From a gamma proteobacterium symbiont of Ctena orbiculata (GTDB lineage: Bacteria; Pseudomonadota; Gammaproteobacteria; Chromatiales; Chromatiaceae): 64,000 nucleotides of DNA. The stretch is from NCBI GenBank assembly GCA_003058525.1, contig QBVD01000040.1, forward strand, positions 1 through 64,000. The letters are read 5' to 3'. The notes beneath the pieces were generated by a model. The model was not told the DNA's origin, did no database searches, and was given only the letters and a program-made list of their open reading frames with translations. This document shows positions 55,575 to 64,000 of the stretch, piece after piece (position 1 is the first letter of the stretch; each line of letters starts with the position of its first letter). A program made the translations under genes and the position numbers.

Positions 55575-57434
55575 TTAACTTCTCTTGTTGTTCAAGCCTG
55601 AGAGCAGTAATCGCAGCTCATCCAACGCTTGCTGGAGCCGGGTACGCTGGGGAGTGACTTTTCGATTCATACATTTAAGCACAAATTCGGCAGTGGCAAT
55701 TGCCCTCTTGCTGCGCGGGTTGTTGGGACAGCTATCCAGGTTGAGGTATCTATCCAGCGTGCGAGTTGTGGGGGTTGACTTGTCGATATAGACAGGCCAA
55801 ATCCTACTCTCCTCTGCCAATGCCAGCTTGGTTTTGCCGAGGTCGTGTTCCCAGCATGCAAGGGCTGAATGCATCACCAATACGACCCTCTCTTTCAGCA
55901 ACTGCCGCTCAATCTCGTGATCCGATCCATCGACAGGTTGAATATCGGCATCGGGTCCTGCTGAATCACTCGAACTTACACGCGCAAGCTCAAGAATTGT
56001 GCCCAGCGACGCTTCGACGGCCTGCAGGCGCTGCTCGTTCTGCTCCATGCTGTTGACGAGCATTTCAGTCAGCTTTTCACCCTCATCACCGGATATCGGC
56101 CGCATGACGATCGTCTGCCTGATCCCATCGGATACGCTCACAGGATTGATGACGGCATCTGCCTCGAATTTCCGCCCATCCTTTGTCACGCACACCAGTT
56201 GCCGGTGATGTGCCTGATCCGGTGGATAGATCTGACCCAGTTCACTGATAGTCTCCGCCCCTGGAAAAAAATCAGCAAGATCAAGCTGACTGATCTCCTC
56301 TTGCGTATAGTGAAAAAGCTTCAGCGCCACCTGATTGAAATAGATGGTCTCACCCTCCTCGCCGAAACAGAGGATTGCGCTGTCGTCTAGATCGAGAAGT
56401 CGCTCAAGCTCGCTGTTGCGGACACGTATCTGCCCGGCCATTCTCTCGAAACCCTGAGCAAGGGTTGCGAACTCAAGCAACCCCCTCTTGCTGACGTGCA
56501 CATCTCTTTTCCAGTCAGCCACCTGTCGCATACCATCAACCAATCTGTCCATTGGCACAAACAGAAATCGATGAAACATCCAAAGAGCGATTAACAGAAT
56601 ACTCAGCGTGATCAGGATAAACCCGGCCGTGGTTATCACTTGGGTGAAACCCATCTCTTGCAGCAATACGCTGACATCCTCGTAACCGACAATCTTGAAT
56701 ACAGGCCTGCCCAAGGAGGTATGGAGCGTGTACTCCACAGGGAGATGTTTCTCATCTTCCAGCTCGGTACCAACAGCAGCATTGATGTCGGTGATGTCGA
56801 ATATCTTTACCGGCGTTTTTGTGATGCGGCTGACATCGGGAAGATTAAAGACCGGATCGACGACAACTTCGAGATAACCCACAGCTCGCAGTCCTCCCAC
56901 CGGCACCAGGGTTGAAAAGAGAGGACCCACCGGTGAATACCAGAGTGCGTCAATCGCCTTCAGACGATCGATCTTTTTTCCCTGCACCAGTTTGGCCGCC
57001 ATGTAAGGCGGAAGATGGTTTTCCAGCCGCTGCTCTCCCACATCGCTTTGCACCAACAACTCCAAGTCAAGGCTATAGAGCCTCAGTTTCACGAGATTGA
57101 TCTTGGCAAATCCTGCAAAACCGCTGATAAACGGATCGTTCAATACCTCTACGACACCCGAAATCTTCTCTGTAACACGGGGCTGCTTAAGCGCATCTAT
57201 CAAACGGGAGTTGTGGCCAAGCTTCATACCCAGATCGAAAGCGTGGTTACCGATCTCTCGGACCACCTCCTGTGAGGCAACCTCCATTACCCTGGAGAGG
57301 CTCTTGATCTGCGCATCGAGTGCCGCCTGTTTGAAGTAGGAACTCGCAAGCAGTGAGAGCAGAATGGAGAAGATACCGACCATCACATAGATGGCGACAG
57401 TTACCGTCTTGATCGATAAGCTCTCAATACGCAT
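55575..57434 (-). CDS. Cache-like/HAMP/PAS sensor with unrecognised output domain
   Basis: A 619-residue membrane protein from the ATG at 57434. TM1 10-33, a periplasmic sensor domain 34-264 of Cache-like character (VPVGGLRAVGYLEVVVDP), TM2 265-287, HAMP about 288-340, PAS about 341-447, then a helical linker. The C-terminal 100 residues contain a compact block (about 511-592: CWEHDLGKTKLALAEESRIW, then RTLDRYLNLDSCPNNPRSKR, then AEFVLK). It is not a kinase, GGDEF, EAL or methyl-accepting domain. It follows a rhodanese gene by 31 bases and is surely co-transcribed with it. The signal and output are unknown. Confidence 0.8.
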   Translation of the reverse strand: MRIESLSIKTVTVAIYVMVGIFSILLSLLASSYFKQAALDAQIKSLSRVMEVASQEVVREIGNHAFDLGMKLGHNSRLIDALKQPRVTEKISGVVEVLNDPFISGFAGFAKINLVKLRLYSLDLELLVQSDVGEQRLENHLPPYMAAKLVQGKKIDRLKAIDALWYSPVGPLFSTLVPVGGLRAVGYLEVVVDPVFNLPDVSRITKTPVKIFDITDINAAVGTELEDEKHLPVEYTLHTSLGRPVFKIVGYEDVSVLLQEMGFTQVITTAGFILITLSILLIALWMFHRFLFVPMDRLVDGMRQVADWKRDVHVSKRGLLEFATLAQGFERMAGQIRVRNSELERLLDLDDSAILCFGEEGETIYFNQVALKLFHYTQEEISQLDLADFFPGAETISELGQIYPPDQAHHRQLVCVTKDGRKFEADAVINPVSVSDGIRQTIVMRPISGDEGEKLTEMLVNSMEQNEQRLQAVEASLGTILELARVSSSDSAGPDADIQPVDGSDHEIERQLLKERVVLVMHSALACWEHDLGKTKLALAEESRIWPVYIDKSTPTTRTLDRYLNLDSCPNNPRSKRAIATAEFVLKCMNRKVTPQRTRLQQALDELRLLLSGLNNKRS

Positions 57435-57465
57435 GTGACCGGTCGTTAATATTTTGTGGGCTGGG

Positions 57466-57882
57466 CTATTTAGTGACTGCAGGTAATCGCTTTTCCAGCC
57501 ACTCCTTCCATCCGCCGCGAAACCAGAAAATTTCCGAATAGCCCCATTTGACAGCTTTAGAAATTGCGTCGGAACTCCGTTGACAACGAATGCCGTTGCA
57601 GTAAATAAGTAGGGGGGTTGTCTTATGCGGAGACACCGCTTCGAGATCGGCAAGCGTAAGTGTCGTGTTGAGGATGTTATGGGCGCCCTCAATATGTCCC
57701 TTCATATACTCAGTCTTTTTTCTTGCATCAATTACGACCAGATCTGGCTTGGCCAGTATCAGTTCGATCGTCTCTTCAGCAGTGACGACCGTTGCCCCCG
57801 GTAGGCTATCCGGCACATATGGCTTGTCATCAGCAGATGACGCCATAGCAAATACAAATAATAGTAATGTGAATAATCTCAC
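57466..57882 (-). CDS. Periplasmic single-domain rhodanese
   Basis: A 138-residue exported protein with a signal peptide (MRLFTLLLFVFAMASSA). One rhodanese domain: VIDARKKTEYMKGHIEGAHN, then the active-site loop YCNGIRCQRSSDA with C95 as the predicted persulfide-carrying residue and a second cysteine at C100. It could carry sulfane sulfur or act in thiol/sulfur sensing in the periplasm. It is the first gene of a two-gene unit with the sensor protein. Confidence 0.9.
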   Translation of the reverse strand: MRLFTLLLFVFAMASSADDKPYVPDSLPGATVVTAEETIELILAKPDLVVIDARKKTEYMKGHIEGAHNILNTTLTLADLEAVSPHKTTPLLIYCNGIRCQRSSDAISKAVKWGYSEIFWFRGGWKEWLEKRLPAVTK

Positions 57883-58234
57883 GTAACCCGGCTTCCTCAG
57901 TCCCCCAACAACGAGCTCAACATCTACGTTTCTTGAGTGACAGAGTAGCAGCGCTCTGTCATCATGTCATAATATCGCATAATGACGCACATACTGCAGT
58001 GTGCCGCCCCCCCGAATCGGCTTCCCTGCCAGCCTCCATCGGCTATATGATCGCAGCCTTGCAAAGTCATCCTTTTGCTCAGGTTTCCAGTCTGAGCATC
58101 GTCACCACTTTTGTTTTCAATGCTGGTCCATTAATTTGCAAAGATCATGCCACAGAAACTTATTCACTGTACTTAGTTGAGTTAGCTGTGAGCCAGGGGA
58201 TCAGAACAGTTCATCGAAATGAGATAATGCCTGT
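57883..58234. other. Intergenic region between metY and the rhodanese gene
   Basis: Three hundred and fifty-two bases between two minus-strand genes. TGACAGAG (57938-57945) and CTCTGTCA (57954-57961) form an 8-bp inverted repeat about 60 bases upstream of the rhodanese ATG, a candidate operator or metY-side terminator. No gene supported. Confidence 0.5.
57938..57961. promoter_or_regulatory. Inverted repeat upstream of the rhodanese gene
   Basis: TGACAGAG and CTCTGTCA are perfect inverted copies separated by eight bases, 56 bases from the rhodanese start. The lack of a U run argues for an operator rather than a terminator. Confidence 0.35.
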
Positions 58235-59512
58235 TTACCCCTTCGCCGCCTCCAGCGCCTGGCTGATGTCGGCAATGATATCGTCCACGTGTTCGATGCC
58301 GATGGAGAGGCGTACCATGTCCGCACTTACACCCGCGGTTGCCAACTCTTCTTCGCTCAACTGGCGATGGGTGGTTGTGGCGGGGTGGCATGCCAGTGAC
58401 TTGGCATCGCCGATATTGACCAGGCGCAGGATCATCTGCAATGCATCGATGAAACGGGCGCCTGCCTCACGGCCTCCCTCGATACCGAAGCTGAGGATGC
58501 CGGATGCCTGTCCCTTGGTGACCTTTTGGCAACGTTCGTAGTGCGGACTCTCCGGCAGGGCTGCATAGTTGACCCACTTCACCTGCACCTGTTGCTTCAG
58601 GTATTCAGCCACTGCGAGGGAGTTTTCGCAGTGCCGTTCCATACGCAGCCCCAGGGTTTCCAGGCCCTGCATGATCAGAAACGCACTGTGTGGGGAGAGC
58701 GCGGCACCGGTATTGCGCAGCGGCACCACCCGGCAACGACCGATATAGGCGGCCGGGCCAAGCGCCTCTGTATAGACGACGCCGTGGTATGAGGGATCAG
58801 GTTCATTCAACATCGGAAAACGCGCCTTGTTTCCCACCCAATCGAATTTACCCGAATCGATGATCACCCCGCCGACCGTGGTGCCATGACCGCCGATATA
58901 TTTGGTGAGCGAATGGACGATGATATCGGCACCGTGATCGAAGGCACGGCAGAGATAGGGAGTGGCCACCGTGTTATCCACGATCAAAGGAACGCCGTGA
59001 CGATGGGCAATCTCGGCCAATCTGTCCAGATCCACCACATTACCCGCAGGATTGCCTATGGATTCGCAAAACAGGGCCCGGGTCTTGTCGTCAATCAGCT
59101 GTTCAAGCTTCTCATAATCGTCGAATGAGGCCATACGCACTTCAATCCCCTGACGCGGGAAGGTATGCGCGAAGAGATTATAGGTGCCCCCGTACAACTG
59201 ACTGGTACTGACGATATTATCACCACTGCTGGCGATACATTGGATAGCATAGGTAATGGCAGCCATTCCCGACGCCAATGCCAAGGAGCCGATACCACCC
59301 TCCATCTCGGTCAGGCGCTGCTCCAGCACCGCCGTAGTGGGATTCATGATACGGGTGTAGATGTTGCCGACCACCTTGAGATCGAACAGGTCTGCACCAT
59401 GCTGGGTATCGTCAAAAGTATAAGAGGTGGTTTGATAGATGGGAACCGCAGCTGCCTTGGTAGTGGGTTCCGATTCATAGCCGGCATGTAGCGCCAATGA
59501 TTCTAATTTCAT
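58235..59512 (-). CDS. metY: O-acetylhomoserine sulfhydrylase (MetY)
   Basis: A 425-residue PLP enzyme that makes homocysteine from O-acetylhomoserine and sulfide in the cytoplasm. PLP-binding features: the SGMAAI phosphate loop (ALASGMAAITYAI), the aspartate in IVDNTVATPYLCR and the Schiff-base lysine in VHSLTKYIGGHGT. Length and the SYTFDDTQHGADLF start are typical of the bacterial OAH/OAS sulfhydrylase group rather than cystathionine synthases. ATG at 59512 is preferred (GAGGAG just upstream) over a GTG two codons earlier. Direct sulfide assimilation fits a sulfidic habitat. Confidence 0.94.
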   Translation of the reverse strand: MKLESLALHAGYESEPTTKAAAVPIYQTTSYTFDDTQHGADLFDLKVVGNIYTRIMNPTTAVLEQRLTEMEGGIGSLALASGMAAITYAIQCIASSGDNIVSTSQLYGGTYNLFAHTFPRQGIEVRMASFDDYEKLEQLIDDKTRALFCESIGNPAGNVVDLDRLAEIAHRHGVPLIVDNTVATPYLCRAFDHGADIIVHSLTKYIGGHGTTVGGVIIDSGKFDWVGNKARFPMLNEPDPSYHGVVYTEALGPAAYIGRCRVVPLRNTGAALSPHSAFLIMQGLETLGLRMERHCENSLAVAEYLKQQVQVKWVNYAALPESPHYERCQKVTKGQASGILSFGIEGGREAGARFIDALQMILRLVNIGDAKSLACHPATTTHRQLSEEELATAGVSADMVRLSIGIEHVDDIIADISQALEAAKG

Positions 59513-59831
59513 ATTCACTCCTCATCCTCTATTTTTCGTTATGGCCTGTTTTTCTGACAGGCACCTGTTATTAGTCACTCCGGACAGGCGAGGTAATATT
59601 GACCCAAGACTACATCTAAATTATTGGAATACCCACCCATCGTGAGGGTTTCAAGCCTGATTTTATGGCCTGATACACTATTTTTTCGCCATAAACCGTG
59701 CCTTTTGCGGCATATCAATGCGGTAAATGGTCCGGACACGCATAGTATCGTGAAATTACCCATTAGACACGAGTTGTAACCAATTAAACAGCCGCTTATC
59801 CTTACGCCAACACCTATTGACAGTTTATTTT
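59513..59831. other. Divergent intergenic region between metY and rnfA
   Basis: About 320 bases. A hairpin GCCTGT/ACAGGC (59544-59562) lies in the metY leader. A likely rnf promoter is at 59774-59802. I compared the metY side with SAM-riboswitch motifs and found no match. Confidence 0.5.
59774..59802 (+). promoter_or_regulatory. Possible promoter of the rnf operon
   Basis: TTGTAA (59774-59779), a 17-base spacer and TATCCT (59797-59802), each matching the sigma70 consensus in four of six positions, with the rnfA ATG 30 bases further on. No strong ribosome-binding site precedes rnfA, so its leader is short. Confidence 0.4.
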
Positions 59832-60413
59832 ATGCAAGAATACGCCCTTATCCTGATCAGCACCGTGCTGGTGAACAACTTCGTCCTGGTGAAATTTCTG
59901 GGGCTGTGTCCATTCATGGGTGTCTCCCGCAAGCTGGAAACGGCAACCGGCATGGGGCTGGCCACGACCTTCGTACTCACCCTCTCCGCTATCTGCTCCT
60001 ATTTGGTGAATGAGTATCTGTTGATTCCCCTCGGTTTGGAATTTCTCCGCACCATCGCCTTTATCCTGGTGATTGCGGTTGTGGTCCAGTTCACCGAGAT
60101 GGTGATGCATAAAACCAGTCCCATGCTGTACCAGGTGCTGGGTATCTTCCTGCCCCTGATAACCACAAACTGTGCCGTGCTTGGTGTGGCCCTGCTCAAT
60201 ACCCAGGAGCAACATGGTTTTATTGAGTCCGCACTTTACGGATTCGGTGCCGCTGTGGGCTTCTCACTGGTCCTGGTACTGTTTGCCGGTATTCGTGAAC
60301 GGGTTACCGTAGCGGATGTCCCTGAACCACTGCAAGGAAACGCAATTGCATTGATCACCGCCGGTTTGATGTCCATGGCCTTTATGGGCTTCGCGGGACT
60401 GGTCGCCTCGTAA
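59832..60413 (+). CDS. rnfA: Electron transport complex subunit RnfA
   Basis: A 193-residue membrane subunit of the Rnf ferredoxin:NAD oxidoreductase, identical in length to E. coli RsxA. Six hydrophobic helices; the conserved [18 protein letters not shown] (15-32) and [13 protein letters not shown] segments carry the cysteines of the intramembrane cluster shared with RnfE. First gene of rnfABCDG. The true start is the ATG at 59832; a TTG in frame 15 bases earlier is ignored. Confidence 0.97.
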   Translation: MQEYALILISTVLVNNFVLVKFLGLCPFMGVSRKLETATGMGLATTFVLTLSAICSYLVNEYLLIPLGLEFLRTIAFILVIAVVVQFTEMVMHKTSPMLYQVLGIFLPLITTNCAVLGVALLNTQEQHGFIESALYGFGAAVGFSLVLVLFAGIRERVTVADVPEPLQGNAIALITAGLMSMAFMGFAGLVAS

Positions 60414-60426
60414 GGATCACGTATCA

Positions 60427-61005
60427 ATGTTAGTTGCCATCCTGACTGTTTCCACCCTTGCCGCCCTGTTCGGCCTTCTGCTTGGTTATGCCAGTATCCG
60501 GTTTCACGTGGAAGGAGATCCGATTACCGATCAGATAGAACAACTGTTACCCCAGACCCAATGCGGTCAATGCGGTTTTGCAGGATGCCGCCCCTATGCG
60601 GAGGCCATTGCCGGTGGCGAAGCGGAGATCAATCTTTGCCCCCCCGGTGGAGAAACCACCATGGTCGCACTCGCCGACCTCCTGGGGCGGGATCCCATGC
60701 CCCTGGATGAAACTGTTGCACAGGAGAAACCGAAATCCATCGCATTGATCAAGGAGGAGGAGTGCATCGGTTGCACCCTCTGCCTGCAGGCCTGTCCGGT
60801 AGACGCCATTATCGGGGCCGCTAAACAGATGCATGTCGTTATCTTTGACGAGTGCACGGGTTGCGAACGTTGCCTGCCGCCCTGCCCTGTCGACTGCATT
60901 GTGATGCAACCGATAGCATTGAATACGGGAAATTGGCGCTGGCCCTTCCCACAAAGCGGCCTGGAGGAGATTGCAACTCCCGACGCACTCAGGAAGGCAG
61001 GCTGA
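60427..61005 (+). CDS. rnfB: Electron transport complex subunit RnfB
   Basis: A 192-residue iron-sulfur subunit anchored by an N-terminal helix (about 4-25). The first cluster motif is C46, C49, C54 and C71 (CGQCGFAGC...C). Two ferredoxin-type [4Fe-4S] motifs follow: C113/116/119/123 ([11 protein letters not shown]) and C143/146/149/153 ([11 protein letters not shown]). It delivers electrons between ferredoxin and the membrane core. It begins 13 bases after rnfA. Confidence 0.97.
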   Translation: MLVAILTVSTLAALFGLLLGYASIRFHVEGDPITDQIEQLLPQTQCGQCGFAGCRPYAEAIAGGEAEINLCPPGGETTMVALADLLGRDPMPLDETVAQEKPKSIALIKEEECIGCTLCLQACPVDAIIGAAKQMHVVIFDECTGCERCLPPCPVDCIVMQPIALNTGNWRWPFPQSGLEEIATPDALRKAG

Positions 61006-61010
61006 ATCCC

Positions 61011-62714
61011 ATGTATGTTGAATCGAAAAAAGGCAAGACCCGGAAGCTGTGGCAATTTCATGGCGGCCTGCACCTGCCGGAGAAAAAAGAGATCTCTTTG
61101 GATAAGCCGTTGCAGCAGGCCACACTGCCCGGCCGATTGGTGCTGCCGTTGCAGCAACATATCGGTGTCCAGGCGCAATCCCTGGTCACCGTCGGAGAGA
61201 AGGTACTCAAAGGACAGATCCTTGCCAATTCTAACGCCCCGGTCTCCGCGCCTGTGCATGCACCCACCTCAGGTGTGATCATTGAGATAGGCGAACATGT
61301 TGTGCCCCATCCTTCAGGGCTGACCGGTCAATGTATCGTCATTGAACCCGATGGCGACGACAGCTGGGTGGATCTACCTGAACCGATGACCGATTTTAAA
61401 TCTGTGGATGTTCGAGAGTTACGCCAACGCATCCGTGAGTCGGGTATCGTGGGCATGGGTGGCGCCACCTTTCCATCCGCGATAAAACTCAATCCGGGCA
61501 AGCCCATCAAGACCCTGATCATCAATGGCGCCGAGTGTGAACCCTATATCACCTGCGATGACAGGCTGATGAGGGACTTTGCAGGTCGCGTGATGGAGGG
61601 AGCACGTATTCTACAGCACATGCTGCAGAGTGAAGAGTGCCTGATCGCCATCGAAGACAACAAACCCGAAGCGATTCTCGCTATGTTTCAGGAGTTGCGG
61701 GATGAAGAGAATATCGAAGTGGTGCGTATTCCCACACTCTATCCCAGTGGCGGCGAGAAACAGCTGATCCGGATCCTCACCGGGCGCGAGGTCCCCACTT
61801 CCGGCCTTCCTGCCCAAGTGGGTGTAATCTGCCATAATGTCGCCACTACCGCAGCCATCGCAGATGCAGTGCTCGAAGGCCGGCCGTTGATTTCCCGTAT
61901 CGTGACGATCACCGGCGAGGGGATTCGTGAGCCGGGTAACTTTGAAGCCCCGTTGGGTATGCTTGCCGGGGACCTTATTGCCCAGGCCGGCGGCTATATC
62001 GAACAACAGCCGCAGCAACTGATTCTGGGTGGCCCCATGATGGGATTTGACCTGAACACTGACCAGGTCCCCATCACCAAGGGCGCCAACTGCCTGCTTT
62101 GCCCAAACGAAGAGGAGAGTCCGCCACCGCAACCGGCCAGGGCATGCATCCGCTGCGGACACTGTGCCGATGTTTGTCCAGCCAATCTGCTGCCGCAACA
62201 GATCTATTGGTACAGTCGGGCCAAAGACCTGGAACAGGCACAGGATTACAACCTGTTCGACTGCATCGAATGCGGCTGTTGCTCCCACGTATGCCCTTCC
62301 CATATCCCGTTGGTCCAGTACTATCGTTATGCCAAGGCGGAGAGTTGGGCACAGGAGCAGGAACGCCGTGAATCCGAGCACGCCAAACAGCGGCACGACT
62401 TCCGGGTCTCACGCCTGGAGCGACTGGAAGCGGAACGTAAAGCAAGGCTGCGTAAAAAGAAACAGGACCTAAAGAGTAAACCGCCGGCGAAGAAGAGGGA
62501 AGAACCCAAAAAGGAAACCAGCGATAAGGATGCCAAGCAAGCCGCCATCGAAGCAGCCATGAAACGCGCAGCCGAGAAAAAGGCCAGGCAACAGCACAGG
62601 CCAAAAAATACCGAAAATCTGACATCCGTCCAACAGGCGCAGATCGAGGCAGTGGACAAGAGACGCCTGGTTGCCCGAGAGGAGAAGGAGCAACAGAAGG
62701 AGCATCCCGAATAA
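61011..62714 (+). CDS. rnfC: Electron transport complex subunit RnfC
   Basis: A 567-residue peripheral subunit binding FMN/NADH and two [4Fe-4S] clusters. A flavin/NADH-site region resembles NuoF (VGMGGATFPSAIKL, NGAECEPYITCD). Cluster motifs are C379/382/385/389 (CIRCGHCADVC) and C418/421/424/428 (CIECGCCSHVC). The C-terminal 110 residues form a highly charged Lys/Glu/Ala/Gln tail, as in other gammaproteobacterial RnfC proteins but shorter than E. coli (740 total). AGGAAGG precedes the ATG at 61011, five bases after rnfB. Confidence 0.96.
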   Translation: MYVESKKGKTRKLWQFHGGLHLPEKKEISLDKPLQQATLPGRLVLPLQQHIGVQAQSLVTVGEKVLKGQILANSNAPVSAPVHAPTSGVIIEIGEHVVPHPSGLTGQCIVIEPDGDDSWVDLPEPMTDFKSVDVRELRQRIRESGIVGMGGATFPSAIKLNPGKPIKTLIINGAECEPYITCDDRLMRDFAGRVMEGARILQHMLQSEECLIAIEDNKPEAILAMFQELRDEENIEVVRIPTLYPSGGEKQLIRILTGREVPTSGLPAQVGVICHNVATTAAIADAVLEGRPLISRIVTITGEGIREPGNFEAPLGMLAGDLIAQAGGYIEQQPQQLILGGPMMGFDLNTDQVPITKGANCLLCPNEEESPPPQPARACIRCGHCADVCPANLLPQQIYWYSRAKDLEQAQDYNLFDCIECGCCSHVCPSHIPLVQYYRYAKAESWAQEQERRESEHAKQRHDFRVSRLERLEAERKARLRKKKQDLKSKPPAKKREEPKKETSDKDAKQAAIEAAMKRAAEKKARQQHRPKNTENLTSVQQAQIEAVDKRRLVAREEKEQQKEHPE

Positions 62715-63757
62715 TGGAATTCCATACTACAAGCTCTCCCCACACCAAACGCATCAACAGGGTAGATAAGGTGATGCTGCAGGTCGTATTGGCGCTATTA
62801 CCCGGGATTATTGCCCTGATCTTCTACTTCGGCTGGGGCGTGCTGATCAATTTGATACTGGCTGTCATTGCCGCAACCGCTTTCGAGGCCATGGTGATCA
62901 AACTGCGCAAGCGCCCTGTGACACCGGTACTGTTGGATCTAAGCGCAGTTGTCACCGCCCTGCTCTTTGCGATTGCCATCCCTCCGCTGCTGCCTTGGTG
63001 GCTGGTTATTCTTGGCATGGCCTTCGCCATCATTATGGTTAAACAGATGTATGGCGGCTTGGGCTATAACCCTTTCAATCCCGCCATGGCGGCCTATGTC
63101 CTGTTGCTGATCTCCTATCCGGTGGAGATGACCAGCTGGTTGCCTCCTTTCATATTGGCGGAGCAGCAGCTCAATCTGTCACAAATCCTGGCATATAAGT
63201 TTACCGGCGCACTACCTCAGGAGATAACACTGGATGCTCTCACCATGGCCACTCCATTGGACCAGATGCGTACCAATCTCGATCTCAATCGCATGATCAG
63301 CGAGATCCGGCAGAATCCCTTGTGGGGTGATTTTGGCGGTCTCGGTTGGGAGTGGATCGGCAACTGGTTCCTGATGGGTGGGATCTGGATGGTCTACAAG
63401 CGTACCATCACCTGGCATATACCTCTGGCATTTCTCAGCGGATTGGCCGGCATGGCGGCCATCTTCTGGTTGTTCGATGCAGAGAGCTTCCCCTTTCCGC
63501 TGTTTCATGTTTTCAGCGGCGGAGCCATTCTCGGTGCCTTCTTTATCGCAACCGATCCCGTCACCGCTTGCACCACTCGAACCGGTCAGTTGATCTATGG
63601 CGCGTCAATCGGAGTGCTGGTGTACATCATCCGCACCTGGGGAGGCTATCCGGATGCTGTGGCTTTTGCTGTACTGCTGATGAATATGGCAGCACCGACC
63701 ATCGATTACTATACCCGCCCGCGAACCTACGGACATGGTGAGGTGAGGCGTGAATAA
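62714..63757 (+). CDS. rnfD: Electron transport complex subunit RnfD
   Basis: A 347-residue membrane subunit with about ten helices. The segment LDALTMATPLDQM (about 173-185) matches the site where RnfD proteins carry covalently bound FMN, with T180 the candidate. NPFNPAMAAYV and FFIATDPVTACTT are other family landmarks. Its ATG overlaps the rnfC stop by one base (TAATG). Confidence 0.96.
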   Translation: MEFHTTSSPHTKRINRVDKVMLQVVLALLPGIIALIFYFGWGVLINLILAVIAATAFEAMVIKLRKRPVTPVLLDLSAVVTALLFAIAIPPLLPWWLVILGMAFAIIMVKQMYGGLGYNPFNPAMAAYVLLLISYPVEMTSWLPPFILAEQQLNLSQILAYKFTGALPQEITLDALTMATPLDQMRTNLDLNRMISEIRQNPLWGDFGGLGWEWIGNWFLMGGIWMVYKRTITWHIPLAFLSGLAGMAAIFWLFDAESFPFPLFHVFSGGAILGAFFIATDPVTACTTRTGQLIYGASIGVLVYIIRTWGGYPDAVAFAVLLMNMAAPTIDYYTRPRTYGHGEVRRE

Positions 63758-64000
63758 CCGACATGCAATACTGATTGCAGCTGCAATCCTTGCATCATTT
63801 GCGGTTTTAGGCACCTCTCTGGTGACCATGACCCATGCGTTTACTAAAGAACGCATCGAATTGAACGAACGCGAAGCCCTGTTACGCTCGCTGCATGCAC
63901 TTGTGCCATCTGAGAGCATTGACAACGATATGATCTCCGATGTCATCACAGTCAGCGCAAAAGATTCCCTCGGCCGGGATGAGACAACTGTCTATCGCGG
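63750..64000 (+). CDS. rnfG: Electron transport complex subunit RnfG, 5' part
   Basis: The first 83 codons of rnfG, cut by the window edge. It starts with GTG at 63750, overlapping rnfD by eight bases, with GAGG six bases before. A single N-terminal helix (AILIAAAILASFAVLGTSLV) is followed by THAFTKERIELNEREALLRS, the usual beginning of RnfG. The FMN-carrying threonine and the rest lie beyond the window. Order fits rnfABCDGE. Confidence 0.9.
   Translation, partial: MNNRHAILIAAAILASFAVLGTSLVTMTHAFTKERIELNEREALLRSLHALVPSESIDNDMISDVITVSAKDSLGRDETTVYR

Noticed and set aside
57933-58541. 202-codon plus-strand frame between the rhodanese gene and metY
   Set aside because: Half lies antisense to metY, the rest covers an inverted repeat; no start signal or family.
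59513-59700. SAM riboswitch in the metY leader
   Set aside because: No conserved SAM-I, SAM-II or SAM-alpha core could be aligned by eye; only a small GCCTGT/ACAGGC hairpin is present.

Overview
The window looks like chromosome from a gammaproteobacterium. The gene order tRNA-Leu, tig, clpP, clpX, lon, hupB, tRNA-Val, tRNA-Asp, ppiD is characteristic of that class. An rnfABCDG cluster, a sulfide:quinone-reductase-like flavoprotein, a periplasmic rhodanese and an Opr-type porin suggest a free-living or symbiotic sulfur-oxidising lineage (Chromatiales/Sedimenticola-like). That placement is inference; no rRNA is present. The nine G's at the first bases look like a contig edge. No prophage, insertion sequence with a transposase, or CRISPR array was seen.

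Layout. 1-6.3 kb: a small ferredoxin-fold protein, a flavoprotein resembling sulfide:quinone reductase but lacking one redox cysteine, an RND pump without an adaptor gene, and a DUF815 ATPase. 6.9-15.0 kb: a five-gene peptide-type ABC transporter operon on the minus strand with unusual architecture: a membrane-tethered binding protein, two permeases enlarged by extra membrane helices, and two consecutive double-ATPase proteins. 15.3-25.1 kb: fabI, then the proteostasis cluster ppiD/hupB/lon/clpX/clpP/tig with three tRNAs and two clear sigma70 promoters. 25.3-37.3 kb: parC, a SnoaL-like protein coupled to a thioesterase, rmuC, mtaB, secreted proteins of unknown function, a Mut7-C nuclease-like protein, xthA, yaaA and tatD. 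37.4-43.2 kb: an envelope block with galE, uppP, a YiiX-like hydrolase, an acidic lipoprotein and an OlsF-like bifunctional acyltransferase. 43.7-53.4 kb: metG, an MMPL-type exporter, and a response regulator translationally coupled to a large hybrid histidine kinase. 53.7-59.5 kb: an Opr-type porin, a rhodanese plus a Cache-like/HAMP/PAS sensor with an unrecognised C-terminal output domain, and metY. 59.8-64.0 kb: rnfA-B-C-D and the start of rnfG, which runs off the window.

Two families of dispersed intergenic repeats stand out. One is a palindromic element built on GGCCTGTTAACACTAATCC, near 5.37, 15.03 and 34.2 kb. The other is a composite module containing GAAGGAAGTGCCCTTGGGGT, near 5.4 and 35.2 kb. 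At 5.4 kb they sit side by side, directly against the start codon of the RND pump.

The most promising novel biology is, first, the non-canonical peptide ABC transporter, and second, the rhodanese/sensor pair with its orphan output domain. The OlsF-like enzyme (possible ornithine lipid synthesis) and the cysteine-deficient SQR-like flavoprotein are further candidates.
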